Below, in pieces: positions 1-12,850 of a DNA stretch of 64,000 nucleotides. Source of the stretch: Labyrinthula sp. Ha (lineage: Eukaryota > Sar > Bigyra > Labyrinthulida > Labyrinthulaceae); the NCBI GenBank assembly GCA_015227615.1, contig JAALGZ010000001.1, forward strand, positions 1,736,001 through 1,800,000, written 5' to 3'. The position numbers and the translations under genes were made by a program. Numbering within the stretch: the stretch's first letter is position 1; every line of letters starts with the position of its first letter. The notes beneath the pieces are model-generated. The model was not told where the DNA came from, did no database searches, and saw nothing but the letters and a program-made list of their open reading frames with translations.

Positions 1-3000
1 GTTTAGTTTTACCACAAATTTATTCATCGGCTTATTGTATTTCCTTTTGAAAGAAGTGATGATACAGTCTTCCAGAAAAGCTTGTATCGGTCTCACATTA
101 CTAGAAATTATTTTTTCATTTCAGGGTCTATCGAATACTTTAGTTCACACTGCAATCTTATCAGAGCATTAATCTCATTTGGAAATGAGTTTAATGTAAC
201 AAATTTTTACAACTATGCAACTATTCAACTATTCGCCGCGAACTTGGTTTAGAAGCTAATTCCAAGATCCGGAGAAAATAAATCTCGCTTATTTTGTGCA
301 TTTATGCTACTTAGACCTTATTTAGTATCACAGTTTTTGGCTTAAGTAGCCAGCGAGATATGTATTGTTCAGTCAAGGGGATTTAACCTTTAAAATAAAA
401 ATAAAATACAGATCTTTCTCTCCACACTTTGCAACAGCTTATTTAGAAACGAAGATAATGTAAACCCAGATAAATATTGAAACTGAAAATAAATAAATAC
501 AACAATTTAGAAACAAAATCAAAATTTCCTAGATGTAATGACTACACATAGAAGGTAATTTTACTTTGCAGCAATAGAATATTGATTTCTATATAACTGT
601 ATTATACCTTTGAGAAACATGCGTAAGCCATGTAAATGGAGATCTAAGAAAGTTGGGTTCAAATTAATGGATGAGATTATCTGAGATATGTAAGTGGCTT
701 AGCCAAAGCCACTTTCAGTGGAAATTTAATTTAGAGGGTTTGCCTGTGTTCTACCATGAAAATTAGGTGATTACAGGTAATAACATTGCTAAAATGAAAA
801 AAGCAAAGGATAAATTTTCAATATTTTGAAGAAGTTACTGAAGTTATGTGGAAGAAATTTTTTTGGACACTTTTAGCGAAATATAATTTGTTACCAGAAT
901 TCAACTTTTCTTTGGTATTCTTGTACCAGAATATATGTCGAGCATTAGGGTGATATATAAATCAGAAGTGCTTTTTTTGGTTTATTATTCTTCTTGAGTG
1001 TAAAATATTTTCTTTTAATAATAGAAGAAACAAGTCCTTGCAACCTGGCATTTGTTTGCAGCTGCTGCTCTTTTCCCCAGATGTTCAAAAATTTTGAATA
1101 AATTATATGCAGGTGATGAATACCTTGAGAGAGAAAATAAGCAAGAATTAGCCGTCGTTATATGAGTTTAAGAATAATATTTCATTGAAGTTTGTGTTTA
1201 AGTGCTAACAAAATTTTATAAGAATAGGTTTCAACAGCATAATATTCGAAGAGAAAGCGTTGCCGACGATTTTAAGCTATCGAACTAGGAGCATCATTTA
1301 CCATGGAAATTTAGAATTGAGAGTAAACTCTATTTAACAAAAATACGTGATATTGTTGTTTCATCTGCTAGCATTGGTCAATTAAACACAGTAGCAGCTG
1401 AAATTCAAAAATAATAACCAAATGCAAAGCCATAGACATTATATTTAAGTAATGCGAACAATAATGTTTTCCACTACTAAAAGGGATAACTTCAGCTCGT
1501 ATAATTTGACTGACTTTAGAGTAACGGTTTGCATCTTCACGAATATTCTCTTGTTTTGACTTATTCAAAAGATTAGACTAATCTAAGTGTAACACACCAT
1601 GGGAAATAGTTACGAACTTTCATGTGCCTTATGAAAAACATTTAAAATTCGGGGTAAAAAAAAGGCAAAAAGTCGAACCAAAAGCACTTAGTTCAGTTTC
1701 CATTAATTTTGTTGATTAAACCTTTGCAGGCGGTGTTTATAATTGAGGATGGGGTTGGTTCCAGTTACAAGGGTATATGCTTTCGAGTGAAACAACTTGA
1801 TACTGTATTGGTGATGACGAGAATTTTGGATAGCCGCTAACCGTCGCTTATACGGAAACATTTTTAAAGAGTTGATATGAACAGCGCACTTTGCCTTGAA
1901 TGTGACCAGAGATTCCATTGCACCCAGACTGCCTCGACTTAGCCGAGTGCCGGAACTTACCCAAAAATAACGAGTAAGCTATTAATGAAACTGCAAGGGT
2001 ACAACTAGATGTTTGAAATCGAGTCCAAACTCTAAAAAAAAGAAGCTGCCCAAGCTACCTTACGAAAACAAATATTAAGATTAAAATTTAGTGAATCATA
2101 GCATCAAATTTTTGTAACCAAAGAAGCGACAGATTAGATGATTCTAGAGAGACAGATGAGGGATGCGTTACTGTTGTATTAGACTTTGAGACAAGTTTCA
2201 ACCGTATTAACGAATAATTTGAAACCAAGATCTTTAGCATTTCTAAATTACAAAAAGAAATCTTGAAATAACTAAAGAAAAATCTTATTGTAAAACAGGG
2301 TCCAGAGATTGAAGTAAAAACGGAATCAGATTTGCTCTTATTAAGGTCACAACCATCAAACAGAATTTTTGTCCTTTCGATAGTATACTTGTACGAAAAA
2401 AAATACTTTTGGAGGGGAAAATGAGACATTAAGAATTTTGAAGGACAAGAAGTGATTCTCTGAGAGAAAAAAATAAAAATAATAATCTATATCCAGACCA
2501 AGCTAAGTCAAGCACCCCTGCACCGATGGGCAACATCGTCTTTATAAAGTTTAAGTGCTGGTATAGATTTCTTAGACATATTAATTCCAACGCAGCTGGG
2601 AAAACTTTTGAGTTCTATGCTGTTACAAATCAGAAAGTAGAGGTATGGAAATAAAAAGCCTAATTTTTACCAAGAAGAATAGAAAGATCACCGATATGGT
2701 CAATCGGAACAGATATTCTACTACATTGGAAAATAATAAACGTAATTCAGTGATACCTAAGAAGTTAGAAAAGTCTGTTAAATTCATCACCTCACTTGTA
2801 ACGTATAATTACCCCGTTTCAAAATAAAGTACGTCTACAAATCTAAGAGACGAGTTTCATCAACAATTATAGAGATATTGGATAAGGTTGACCTCATTTC
2901 AAATAAACGAGTAGTCATATTACAATGTGTTGAAGGGGTGGAATATAAGACCAAGACTGTTAATGATTATTTCGCAAACATCGGGCGTAATATAAAATAC

Positions 3001-3839
3001 AATCCCTTTGTCTATCCTGTGCTTAGTAACATGACTAAAAGAACTCGCGATTTAGTCTTAACACTAGCCGGTAATTTTTCATCTATTGCAAATATTATTA
3101 CAGGATATCAAAGAAATACATTTAAATTCAAAATAAGAGTTTTTACTGTTTCAATTAGCGGTCCCATGGAAGTGGCTTGGTACTTTCCCGCACTAAGAAA
3201 CAGAGACCAGGGTGTCGTAATACTATGCACAAATATTGTTCTCCTTGGGAAAGAACATCACTTAAAAACTCGGGAAACAGTATTGAGAAGAAAAGTTCAC
3301 GGTAAATGTGAACTATCTGTTGTTAATATAGCTGCTTACAAAGAAATTTTGAAAAATAGCAATTAGTGGAGGTATGGTAGCTTCTTTATCTCAATTTAAC
3401 AGTAAGGAGAAAATGGAGAGATACATTTCAACTAACCATAGAGACACTCTCTACATAAATAATTATATCAGAGCTGAATCCCAGAATTTAAGACAAGAAA
3501 GCGATACTGGATTCCTTAGTTACTGGTTCCATAGGTCGACGCGAAAGTAAACAAGAGCATTAAAACGAATATATTGATAACAGTGGTAAACATATACCCC
3601 TATAGAGCTTGTGAGACAATAGCAGAAGAAAAATCTTGTTCCAAGAAGATTTTTTTCTTGCTTAACAAAGCAAAGAATATTGTGAACATTCTTACTTCAA
3701 AGAGATAACTAAATGATAGAATATCAGGAATTTCAAAAAAAGTCTAAAACAAACATCCGGACAGATGTTACTTTTGTGGAGCTAGTGGAACAATTCTCTG
3801 TAAAATTTGGTTAAGCATAGAATTCATTTTTTAGCAACG
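1..3839. other. Gene-poor AT-rich stretch, decayed
   Basis: I see no gene I can support here. Open stretches are short and unrelated to families I know. The longest is 2878-3366 (+), open without a convincing start and with no motif I recognise. It lies just upstream of the Copia-type fossil and may be a decayed part of the same element, but nothing in it proves that. No tRNA, rRNA or tandem array was seen. Confidence 0.5.
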
Positions 3840-5440
3840 TCAGAATAACAGCTATCAGATGGTATGTTGATCCTTTACTGCAAGTGTATGTAGCTGTTCT
3901 GAGTTTTGAGATCATTGAAACTTTTTAGCTTAAAAATCCCTTAACGAATTGAAATTTAAATAAGTAGAGAAGTCAATTGTATTTTAAATGCTGGCCTTGG
4001 GCACGAAATAGTTTACATACACCTAAAGTGCCAGGTATAGGACAGAAAGTCATATTTATAGACAGGTAACAAGGCGATATACGGGCTTAAGGAGGATTGT
4101 TTTTTGTGTTACAGCGAGTAAAGACCTTTCTTAACGGATATGGAATCATTTAAACCCAGAATAAATATTATATGTTGTCAAAGACAATTTAGAAATATAA
4201 GATCATATTATTAATATATGTAGACAGCATCTTAGTAGATACAAAAGCTAAGAATACAATTAAAAAGGCTTTCGATTTGATATAATAATTCTACGAGGTT
4301 AAAAAGAGTACAAAAATAAAAAAGAACAGTGATCCTCAATAAACAGGAAGAATAAATACTTGCAGCTATCACTAAAGAAGAATGACAAGAAGGTTACGAA
4401 GTTCTTAGGAATGACAGAATCGGGTGAAAGGAAAGGCTTCAATTCCACTAACTCCCAGAAAACATCGACTCGACCTGGTTTCGGTTGATGCACTAGAAGA
4501 CAATTAGATGTAAAAGAAAATAGTTGGATCACCATTTTACGGCAGCAGAATTTGCAGACCAGATATAAGTTATGCTCCAGCACGTTTGATAATTTTCAGC
4601 AGATGTCCCTTATTCGAATATTTTTGGGGTGCTACAAAGGTATTGATATACTTAAACCTCATACAGAAGGTAGGCATTAACTTATAAAAGAAAGAGAACA
4701 TAGCTTTAGGTCTTTATTTTGTCTTTAGTATACTACTTCTGAGATCTTGTTAGTTAGGTATTAACGTTTAAGTATTACAGAGTTTTAACGGCTATAGTAT
4801 GACAAGCCAAGGTTTTAACTATATTACACGAAGTACACACTGTGTGTGCACTAGGCCTGTTACATAAAGTACACACATATGTGTGTAACAGGCTAGTTAG
4901 TAGCAAATATTTTTACGATAATCTTTCACAGGTTGAAGGTCATAGCTAAGCTGCAAGGTAAATATGTTGACAATTTTAATACTAGCGGCCAAAGTGTCAG
5001 GTGTTTCTAGCTCGCTACATGAGTGTCTCCTTCAGCGGAGCAAAGTTACTGTAGGATTCAGTATCAAGAAGTAGAAACAGATGGTGAATTCAACGATAGA
5101 AGCCAAAGTCGTTTCACTATCATATGGATTTTCAGCATAGCTCTGAATGGTTGCAATTTTGGGTTGGATGGATCTTCATACTCTAGATGTAAACAGTTAC
5201 TCCTATAATTCGGGAGCAGCAAAACCGTTAAACGGTATAGCCCCCTCAAGAAGTTTGAGGTGCATTGACAGGGAAATTAACTTCACCCGAGTTGTAATTA
5301 GAGAGAGTAACAGGAAGGTCTCAAACGGAAGTACAGAGGATAACCCAGTAGATGTATTCATGAAGTCTAAAAGAAATCGAATGTTCGGCTTGGGAGAGAA
5401 TATAATGTTGAAAGAAACTAAATTTTTGAAACTGTAGATA
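3840..5440 (+). mobile_element. Ty1/Copia-type retrotransposon fossil (reverse transcriptase to RNase H end)
   Basis: This is a decayed LTR-retrotransposon remnant on the plus strand. Two landmarks are in the right order for Ty1/Copia. A segment near 4080-4100 resembles the conserved KALYGLKQ region of Copia reverse transcriptase. The open stretch ending at 5435 resembles the C-terminal end of Copia RNase H, with its recognisable order of an IREK-like motif, an acidic ADVFTK-like motif and a final Leu-rich stretch. The element is broken by many changes (well over ten) and looks old. About 150 bp downstream, 5582-5975 contains a purine-rich run and a TATATAAAG box (about 5864-5872), which could be part of a 3' LTR; no matching 5' LTR was found. 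The upstream limit is uncertain. Confidence 0.6.
4850..4897. repeat. Nested inverted repeat (hairpin-forming)
   Basis: The arms 4850-4864 and 4884-4897 are reverse complements over 14 bp with one unpaired G. The loop between them has its own alternating CA/TG palindrome centred near 4878. It sits inside the Copia-type fossil, so it may be a tiny inserted element or a recombination scar. No flanking target duplication was established. Confidence 0.55.
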
Positions 5441-5975
5441 TCGATTATTTGTGTGATATATATAGAATGTTATGGTAAAAACGATAGTAAAGTTGAGTGT
5501 ACGACTTTGGATTGTTGTGTAAGGAACAAGCGCAGCTTCATAACTTGTTATTTATATTGAGTCTAAAGTCTAAGTTTAGTGTGAGGAGGAATTGAGAGTT
5601 CATCGCTTAGTATCTGTGTTGAATGTGGAATCTGTTACTTTGGGTAATGTGCAAGTGATCTTTTGTAGTTTGGTATTTGTTTGGGGATGTTGCTTTTATC
5701 ATTGGATACTCAGAACCCTTTTAAAGAAGCTTCTTAAGGGTTTTAAATGTCATGAAAGAAGCAAGGAACACGAGCTAATGGAGTATTAAGAGTTTAAGAA
5801 AAAGATTTTCTTGAGATTTGTGTTTTACTGCTTTTAAGTAGGTGCAAAAATGCCTTTCAACAGTATATAAAGGCTACAGCTAGAGTGTGTATTGAATAAT
5901 ATGAGTTGTCATGTGTGAGTGGGCGGAAGATCTTAATGAGTGGCTAAGGTTTGTGTTGTTCTTAAGTCATAAATA

Positions 5976-7068
5976 ATCGAAGAGAAAATAAGAGTTAAAA
6001 CAAAAGCAAAAATAGAATAAATGGTTCTTCTGATGATAATGAGATGGTGAAACAGTATCTAAAGTAAACTGGAGCTTTCAATGGGGTTGAATTCTGGTAC
6101 TAGGTATTAGCAGATGAACAAAGGTAAATTTTACTTCGTGCAACACCAGCTTCTCTTTTTTCCTACTTTTTGATGGAACCTGAAATTCCATTTACCTACT
6201 AATAATTTTTAATCGGTAGTTCACAACGCTTTTTTTATCAGTCAGCAAGCCATTCCAACATAGATCCCTAGCTTCTTTTCTCAGCTCTATATTTTCAGTA
6301 TTTGGTTAAAATAATAAACTAGCAAACTGTCTTTATCTGGAATGGTAGTTCTATCCTGCGATGAAGTCCTGTTCTTTCTATGGCTACGAAACTATGAAGT
6401 GATAAATGAAGTTTTCATTACGAAGATTATAGTATGTGAAAAGTGGCTTCCCCCTAAAGTTAACTCTACGGTTAGATGATTGCTTAGCGAGAGTCTGGAA
6501 GACAAGTTATGCCTTTGGAGAACTATTAGCTTCTAAATTCACCTTATTGCGCATGACTGCTTCATAAACCTCCGCTGTATGTATTAGCAGTACGCAGAAT
6601 ATCTCAAGAAATCTCAGGAAAAACACATTAAGTATCTAAGCAGTAACCTTCAGACTTGTTTCTTATTCACATATCTAAGCATGGTACTACTTAGTTGGGT
6701 ATTATTGAGTGACTTCACCAAAAAAGAACACTGAAAGGGATAGATATCCAGAGTGTTCACTCCACAACAGAATTGGTTTCATCCCTAGCAAATAAAAAAA
6801 ATGCAGTAATCCTCCACCTGAAATTCTTCGAAACACTGAGGAGCCAAAACTTTATCCAGTTTCATAACTGACTCAATTTCTAACGTTGCAAATTTAAGAT
6901 GAAGAATTAAAACCAATTAACCTATGCTCACGGTTTTCTAGATTCTGCACTGATGGTAGGATGTAGTTCAATTGTGATCAACACCCGCGGAACCTGTTGG
7001 AGGAAATAAAAACTAAATTGTAAGTTAAACTGTAACTTCCACCAAGAATCTAAACAACCCCAAAAGAT
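5976..7068. other. Intergenic stretch, nothing recognised
   Basis: No supported gene or RNA is visible. It contains the 3' flank of the membrane-protein gene that ends at 7069 on the minus strand. Base composition is AT-rich, like the rest of the non-coding DNA here. Confidence 0.4.
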
Positions 7069-8478
7069 TTACACATAATTAAAGTTGTTTTGCGGGGTTC
7101 CTCCAATATTTTTATCTCGGTTAACATAAGCAGTATTTGGACAGCACAAGAACGTCCTGCAAAAGTACCATGTCTTCCAGTATCCAATAACACGCTTAGC
7201 TTCACTGCCTAAACTCAACTGGCTTCGGTTCACAATCAAAATCTCCACAGCATTAACCACCTCACTTATAACTGCACCAGCAAGTGCTGCAACGATCATT
7301 ACACCCTCAAGGGTTCCTTCAAATTCAGTTTGCAGTACTACTGAAAACCCAATTACATAGGTCACGCTCCTTACAATAAGGCGGAAGAACTCGATTGAGT
7401 TGCTCATAACGTTCCCATGAACCGTAAACAGCTTGTCTACTGAAATTCTTCTATAGAAGCTGAAGAAGACACTTTCAAAACTGGAAAGCAAGCTGTGAGA
7501 TAAAGTGTGGACTCTACCACCAGTTGTTGAATCCTTGTAACTCACATAAGTTGCGTACATGAAGAACCATTCAAGCGCGAACATTATCGCTCCCATATAT
7601 GAAGTTCTATCAAAGAGAAATACGTACATGCCCAGTCTTCCAACAAGTTCCAACGCCCTGTGAATCACCCCTAATCCACTGTATACAGCAGTCTTAAGGC
7701 TACTATAGTTGGCATCATGTGTGAAATATTCCCAATCACCTAAAAGCGGTGACATAATAGCTGATATTGCGGTAAACCCAATAGTTACAAACAATAACAG
7801 ATTATCCTCTAGCTCACTAATTTCCCCATTGGGTCTTAATGACGTCATTAAGATTGTTGCAAGCACAGGAAGAGATAAGTAAGCTCCCTGTAAACCAACT
7901 ACATCCTTAATATCGTAAACTCTTGGCGTAATATGGTTACTCAGCATCTTAGAGTTCAAGCTGAATACTTCCATGATCTTCTCATACACGCTCGATGGCG
8001 CATCGCTCACATTAACACTCTGATGAGGATGTCCAGACATTTTCCACACAGCCTTTGGCAAATAAGATGTCGTCAAATACTCTAGAAAAATCAACGGCGA
8101 AAAATCATTTGACCCAGGTTCTCTAGCAGTGGATCCCACCACATCCACTTCTGTGTACACTGCTGTTGAGATCAAAATCAGTCCTGTTAGGATAGTTCCA
8201 GTGACATTAAATCCTGACAGAAATAAAGAGACAGTCGTAAATGCAGTAGATAAGTAAGTTACGGTATGCAAGTAGCCGTAGGTCCATGTCTGAAGGAGCT
8301 GCATCTTTTTGGAAACCAGAACATTTGTGGATGCTGACACTTCATGCTTGTACCTTCTCAGAGTTGAAAATATGCCTAGCGCAACCCAACCTGCAGAGAC
8401 GAAGAATAAGAGTATAAGGGAAAGTGGAAGGGGAGAATCTGTGCTAAACGTATCCCAACTGAGTGTAGAATTTGTCAT
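7069..8478 (-). CDS. Multi-pass membrane protein of unknown family (469 aa)
   Basis: This is an intact single-exon reading frame from ATG at 8478 to a stop at 7069, with more even base composition than its surroundings. I do not recognise the family. Hydrophobic segments are visible at about residues 18-40, 68-90, 92-110, 192-212, 226-245, 282-312, 364-383 and 391-415, giving roughly seven or eight membrane passes. A long hydrophilic stretch (about 113-190) separates the first three from the rest. The C-terminus (about 420-469) is polar and contains a CRTFLCC cysteine cluster just after the last helix region, a possible lipidation site. There is no clear cleavable signal peptide; the first hydrophobic segment probably acts as a signal anchor. 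Several Asn-X-Ser/Thr sites are present near the N-terminus. It could be a transporter or an orphan membrane protein; no signature motif decides. Confidence 0.8.
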   Translation of the reverse strand: MTNSTLSWDTFSTDSPLPLSLILLFFVSAGWVALGIFSTLRRYKHEVSASTNVLVSKKMQLLQTWTYGYLHTVTYLSTAFTTVSLFLSGFNVTGTILTGLILISTAVYTEVDVVGSTAREPGSNDFSPLIFLEYLTTSYLPKAVWKMSGHPHQSVNVSDAPSSVYEKIMEVFSLNSKMLSNHITPRVYDIKDVVGLQGAYLSLPVLATILMTSLRPNGEISELEDNLLLFVTIGFTAISAIMSPLLGDWEYFTHDANYSSLKTAVYSGLGVIHRALELVGRLGMYVFLFDRTSYMGAIMFALEWFFMYATYVSYKDSTTGGRVHTLSHSLLSSFESVFFSFYRRISVDKLFTVHGNVMSNSIEFFRLIVRSVTYVIGFSVVLQTEFEGTLEGVMIVAALAGAVISEVVNAVEILIVNRSQLSLGSEAKRVIGYWKTWYFCRTFLCCPNTAYVNRDKNIGGTPQNNFNYV

Positions 8479-11400
8479 TTTTGGTTTTTGAGAGTATTAA
8501 CAGCTGGAAGAAGATACTTTTTTGTATGGAAATTGATTATAACGTAGGGGAGATTTGATTGAACTTCTTTTCTAGTTGTTTGATTGGGTTTTGACTGCGA
8601 GATGGAGAGTGTCTTTCCTTTTCACAGTTTTCTTCTTTTCGTTCAGTTCCTTTTCTTTGATTGCCCAAAATAAATTTCTTTGAATTGCCCAAAATATAGG
8701 TAAAGCTCTACGGAAAAATAAAGCAGAAAACGGAATGCCATTAACTTTTCCGTTATAAGTCACTTTACAACTTAAATATATACGCAAAGACAGTAGTGAG
8801 GTCTCTCATTTTGTCTTGATTTATCATAAATAAATCTACGTCTTTCAGTACACGCAACAAAATAATACCTAAAGACTCTCTTGCTTTAGAGGAGAGCGTT
8901 CAGGGAGTGATACTTGCTTCAAGAAATCTCATATTATGTTTTCCATGAGTTTTCTCAAGTATATCATTCTTCCAGCAAATGATTTTCTCATGCTACTTTG
9001 AGAAAAGTTAAGCAAAACATAATGCAGTGAAAAACGTAGAAGAATACCAAAATTTTCCTTACCTAAAAAGAACACGTTCTTCATCAAAAGTACTTTACCT
9101 CCTTACAGGCTTTTTGTATACTGTGTTTTGTAATAGGTAAGTATAATACACATTCTTATTTGTTTAAGCAAATTGTTGCGAATTCAAAAAAAAACTGTTT
9201 TCTTAATATCTGAGAGTAAAAATATTATTCCAGGAGAAGAAATACTAAAAGAAAAATTTAAAAATACTTAGACTTTAGGTCAATCATATCTTTCTTGTCT
9301 CTAGAGCGATTAATTTGAGGGAGCAAGTAGGAAACAAAGTATGCTTTGCACAGATCAAAATATATTTTTTCAATGGACAGGATTTTTATCAATTATTATC
9401 AAGTTGAAGAACTGTATACTATAGTTTTCGTTTTGGCTTATATGAGTATAAGTAGCGGATGGTGTAATACATGTTCTTAATTGCAGTATATTGTGTTATT
9501 AATTTTAATCTCTATAACTCTTCTGAAAACATTAAACATAGAGCTAGCAGAAATATTTTTTTTTACCTATGCGCGGATAATCTATTGTAAAACCTTGGGT
9601 TATCTTGGATTTTACATTTCGAGCAAAATAAACCGAACAAAAAGTGGTAGAATATTTAACTTGCTTGGATTTCTTTATAGTTGCATCTTTATTTTTTTCA
9701 AATTTTCTTCTTATCAACGCCTAAGTTAATCTAAGGACTTGGGAGAATACTCAATACATTCTTCTGGCAAACTCCTAATGGCATCGTAAATATAATTTGT
9801 AGGATTGTTTAAAGCAGAACATAAATTCATTTTTAACTGTGTGAGAACGATCAATTCCTGCTCTGCTTTGTTGAAAGTAATAGTTTTCAATTAATAAAAC
9901 ATTTCTTTCTTAAGAACTATGGGGAAGCTGTTCTTAAGAAAATAACTTACTTCAAAACGCAAATGCCTCGTGCAAAGACTTCCTGATCGGTATTGTTGCA
10001 ATCACTTCATCAAATGGTTTTTGTTGTATAATTTGGGATACAGCGATATGGACACTAGACAAGTTGCTTAGTTGAACCTAAGCTCATAACAATCACAATA
10101 AAGTCTTAGATTCATTTTGTGTTCTTTTGTTAAGAAACGAAAAGCCGATGTTCTTGGCATAAACGTATTTAGTATGATAGCACAGCACTCAAGGAAACTA
10201 TGTACCTAAACTATTGAGACACAACTCTAATATCTGAATGTATCAATTTCAGTAAGAACTATAGTTCATGTTGATTAAAAATTTTCTAAATGCTTTTTTA
10301 CTGCCAATACTTTACTCTAGTATGGAGAAAGAAACTGTTCCCTTACATCCTCTCATGCATCACTAAATAATATTTGGATTCAATTCTGTTATGTAAAGAA
10401 GAATTTATTTCTGTTAAAGAAGTCTTTGTTGGAATTGTACTTTTTATTGCGGCAAGAGAGTAAGAACCAATATTGCAGTATTTTCTAGCTTTCTTACTCA
10501 AAATAAGGTAAAATTTGATTTCAGATTTTCATAAAACTTTTATCCTTCTACTAATTAATTGAATTTCAGCTGAACTGCTAGAGATGGATATTCTTCAGAA
10601 AGTTAAGTCTTTTACCAAAATATTCATTTAACAATTCTTGCTGGATTTTCTTGCACCATGCAACATTGCTCTTAGCTTGAAGATATAAGCGTTGAATTTT
10701 TTTTTGCAGTAAATTCCATAGTTCCAAAATATGAAGACACTAAAAATATTTGGAAATGACTGATGAATCTTTTCTACTTGATAAGAATGATTGTTTATTT
10801 TGTATCTAATTCTATTCAAACTAATTCTAAAATTAATCGTATTTAAAAAGGAGCACGTGAGTAAAAAAATACTTTTTTGAACACAGAGTCTCAATCTAAT
10901 AAAAACTCTATTCCTTTCATCAAGCACATAAACAATAGGAATGATGTGAGAAAGGAACGAAAAGAAATGAAACTTTCAACTATAGTATTCTTTTTCTTCT
11001 CATTTTGAAAGGATATTATCTTACGTAGAAGTTTATTCTGACTTGAAGGTATTTTATTTTAGTGTTATTCTTCTTTAAGATTTCATTTAACTCCACGAAT
11101 AAATGATCTAGATTTGATAAATCTAGATATAGCACAGTTGAAACATTATATTTTTGAAAAGTGTGATTGAAAAAAGCTTAAACATCCGTTTCTATGAGAT
11201 CTTCTGCAAGGTTTTCTTCGAGAATCTGAGGTAACAGTAATAGTGAATCAAGTGACTCTTCAAGAAAAATAGTTTTAGTTGTTACACTGAGCTAAAAAAT
11301 CTCTTCGTAGTTTCTTGAAATAGTTCCTTCTCCGAAAAAACTCTAGAATATGCACTTCAATTTTCCATGATGTAGGAGGTTCCTTCTTTCTACTAGATTA

Positions 11401-11743
11401 CGAATAGCAAGACAAAGTGCTTATTTTTATATCTTCAAATGGGAAATATTTATCTAATTTATGATATTTCTGGACCTGGTATATTTTGTCTCATGACACA
11501 CCTTCCCAGAGTCGTTTTAATACACAAGTCATACAAGTTCTTACCCACTTTCTTTTCATTACTCAAGGGTAACGCACCCTTGTATTTAGAAATATAAACA
11601 GAAAAAGTAAAAACACTACCGAGGAAACTTTTTTACAGAAACTTACATACTTATTTATTTACTCCAAAAAAAAATTTTAAGAAGATTTTGTAAATTCGTA
11701 CAATAAATGGGCAACACAGTTGTCTGCTTATGACCTACTAAAT
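8479..11743. other. Intergenic desert, nothing recognised
   Basis: Over 3 kb without a gene I can support. The few open stretches (for example 9481-9729 and 10628-10927) are rich in Phe, Ile, Lys and Asn codons, as random AT-rich DNA would give, and show no motif. Confidence 0.45.
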
Positions 11744-12769
11744 TTACTCTTGATGTGCTTCAACTGCAAGTTCACTTAGTCGATGCAAAGCTCGAGCGAT
11801 AGCACTGATTCCACTATTTTCAATACCCTTCTTAATATTGTTTTCTCTACTATACCACTGCACAAAAGTAGGTCCCAACAACAACAACTTTTGGCTCAAA
11901 CTTTCTCTCAGATCATCTTTGATCTTCCCAATAAACTCTTTAATAGTTGACATTGATGGAGGAACTTCTTGTGACTCTAAAAGCATTCTAACTTGGTCTC
12001 CAACATAAATTTTCTTTTCAGTTAATCTCATATTCCAAAATAAAGCACACGCTTCCATTTTTTGCTTTACTCTTTGATCAAAACTATTTTCTAGTTCATC
12101 AAATCCAAACAAATATTCAAAAGCTTGAATATATTCATATAATCCAATAATTTCTATTTTGCTTGAGAAATTAATCATTTTCAGCAGTTGAAATAATTGA
12201 GACATAAATAGCGAGAGGACCGAAACAGGAAGAAAAAGGTTCTCGGTTTCGTCTTGAATCGACATCTTAGCTAAATTGAATAATGAAAGATTCCAAACAA
12301 GAGTTTCAATATCTGAAGAAAACTGCTTTTCAAGAAAAAACTTCGTTTGAGCGGATGGTACACATTTTAAGAACTCCTTAACCGTGCTTCGAAAACCTTC
12401 GATTCGCGAGCCTTTTTGAAAAAGATTTGAAATTTCACAACCAACAAGAGCATAGCTAGAGCTTGAAAACCTAGAAAAAGTATGGATAATTTCTGTTTTG
12501 TTTTTTCTTTGGAAAAAGGGGGATTTTGATGAGATGTAGTCGGTGTTCTTGAGTTTACAAAGTCGTTCCAAATTCACTAGTGGAGCTGCCTCGTTTCTCT
12601 TGGAGGCCCCATACGATATAAAATTGGAAGCTGAGTAAAGAAGAGCTTGCTTCAAAAGAACTTCTTTCCCAACCAAGTTTTTATCTTTCATTTTTGTACT
12701 GCAATTGTTTCTTCCTTTTAAATCTGCAATTGTATAAATTTGTCCTTTGTCTTGGATATTCTTACGCAT
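11744..12769 (-). CDS. Conserved-looking protein of unknown function (341 aa)
   Basis: An uninterrupted reading frame from ATG at 12769 to a stop at 11744. I recognise no family or motif. It has no signal peptide and no convincing membrane helix. Most of it looks alpha-helical, with leucine-rich amphipathic segments (about residues 175-225 and 285-341), so a soluble scaffolding or regulatory protein is plausible, but that is inference. The length and continuous frame in DNA this AT-rich argue for a real gene. The N-terminal 30 residues are polar and the start is not confirmed; a downstream Met at about residue 27 is possible. Its 5' end lies only about 80 bp from inverted-repeat arm A, so its promoter must be very short or lie inside old repeat DNA. 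Confidence 0.65.
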   Translation of the reverse strand: MRKNIQDKGQIYTIADLKGRNNCSTKMKDKNLVGKEVLLKQALLYSASNFISYGASKRNEAAPLVNLERLCKLKNTDYISSKSPFFQRKNKTEIIHTFSRFSSSSYALVGCEISNLFQKGSRIEGFRSTVKEFLKCVPSAQTKFFLEKQFSSDIETLVWNLSLFNLAKMSIQDETENLFLPVSVLSLFMSQLFQLLKMINFSSKIEIIGLYEYIQAFEYLFGFDELENSFDQRVKQKMEACALFWNMRLTEKKIYVGDQVRMLLESQEVPPSMSTIKEFIGKIKDDLRESLSQKLLLLGPTFVQWYSRENNIKKGIENSGISAIARALHRLSELAVEAHQE

Positions 12770-12850
12770 GTATGGACGATTCGGGCATCTCTTTTGGGCA
12801 TTTGAGGAACATCAATTTTTGGGCACAGAATCAAGAAGATTTAATTTCCT

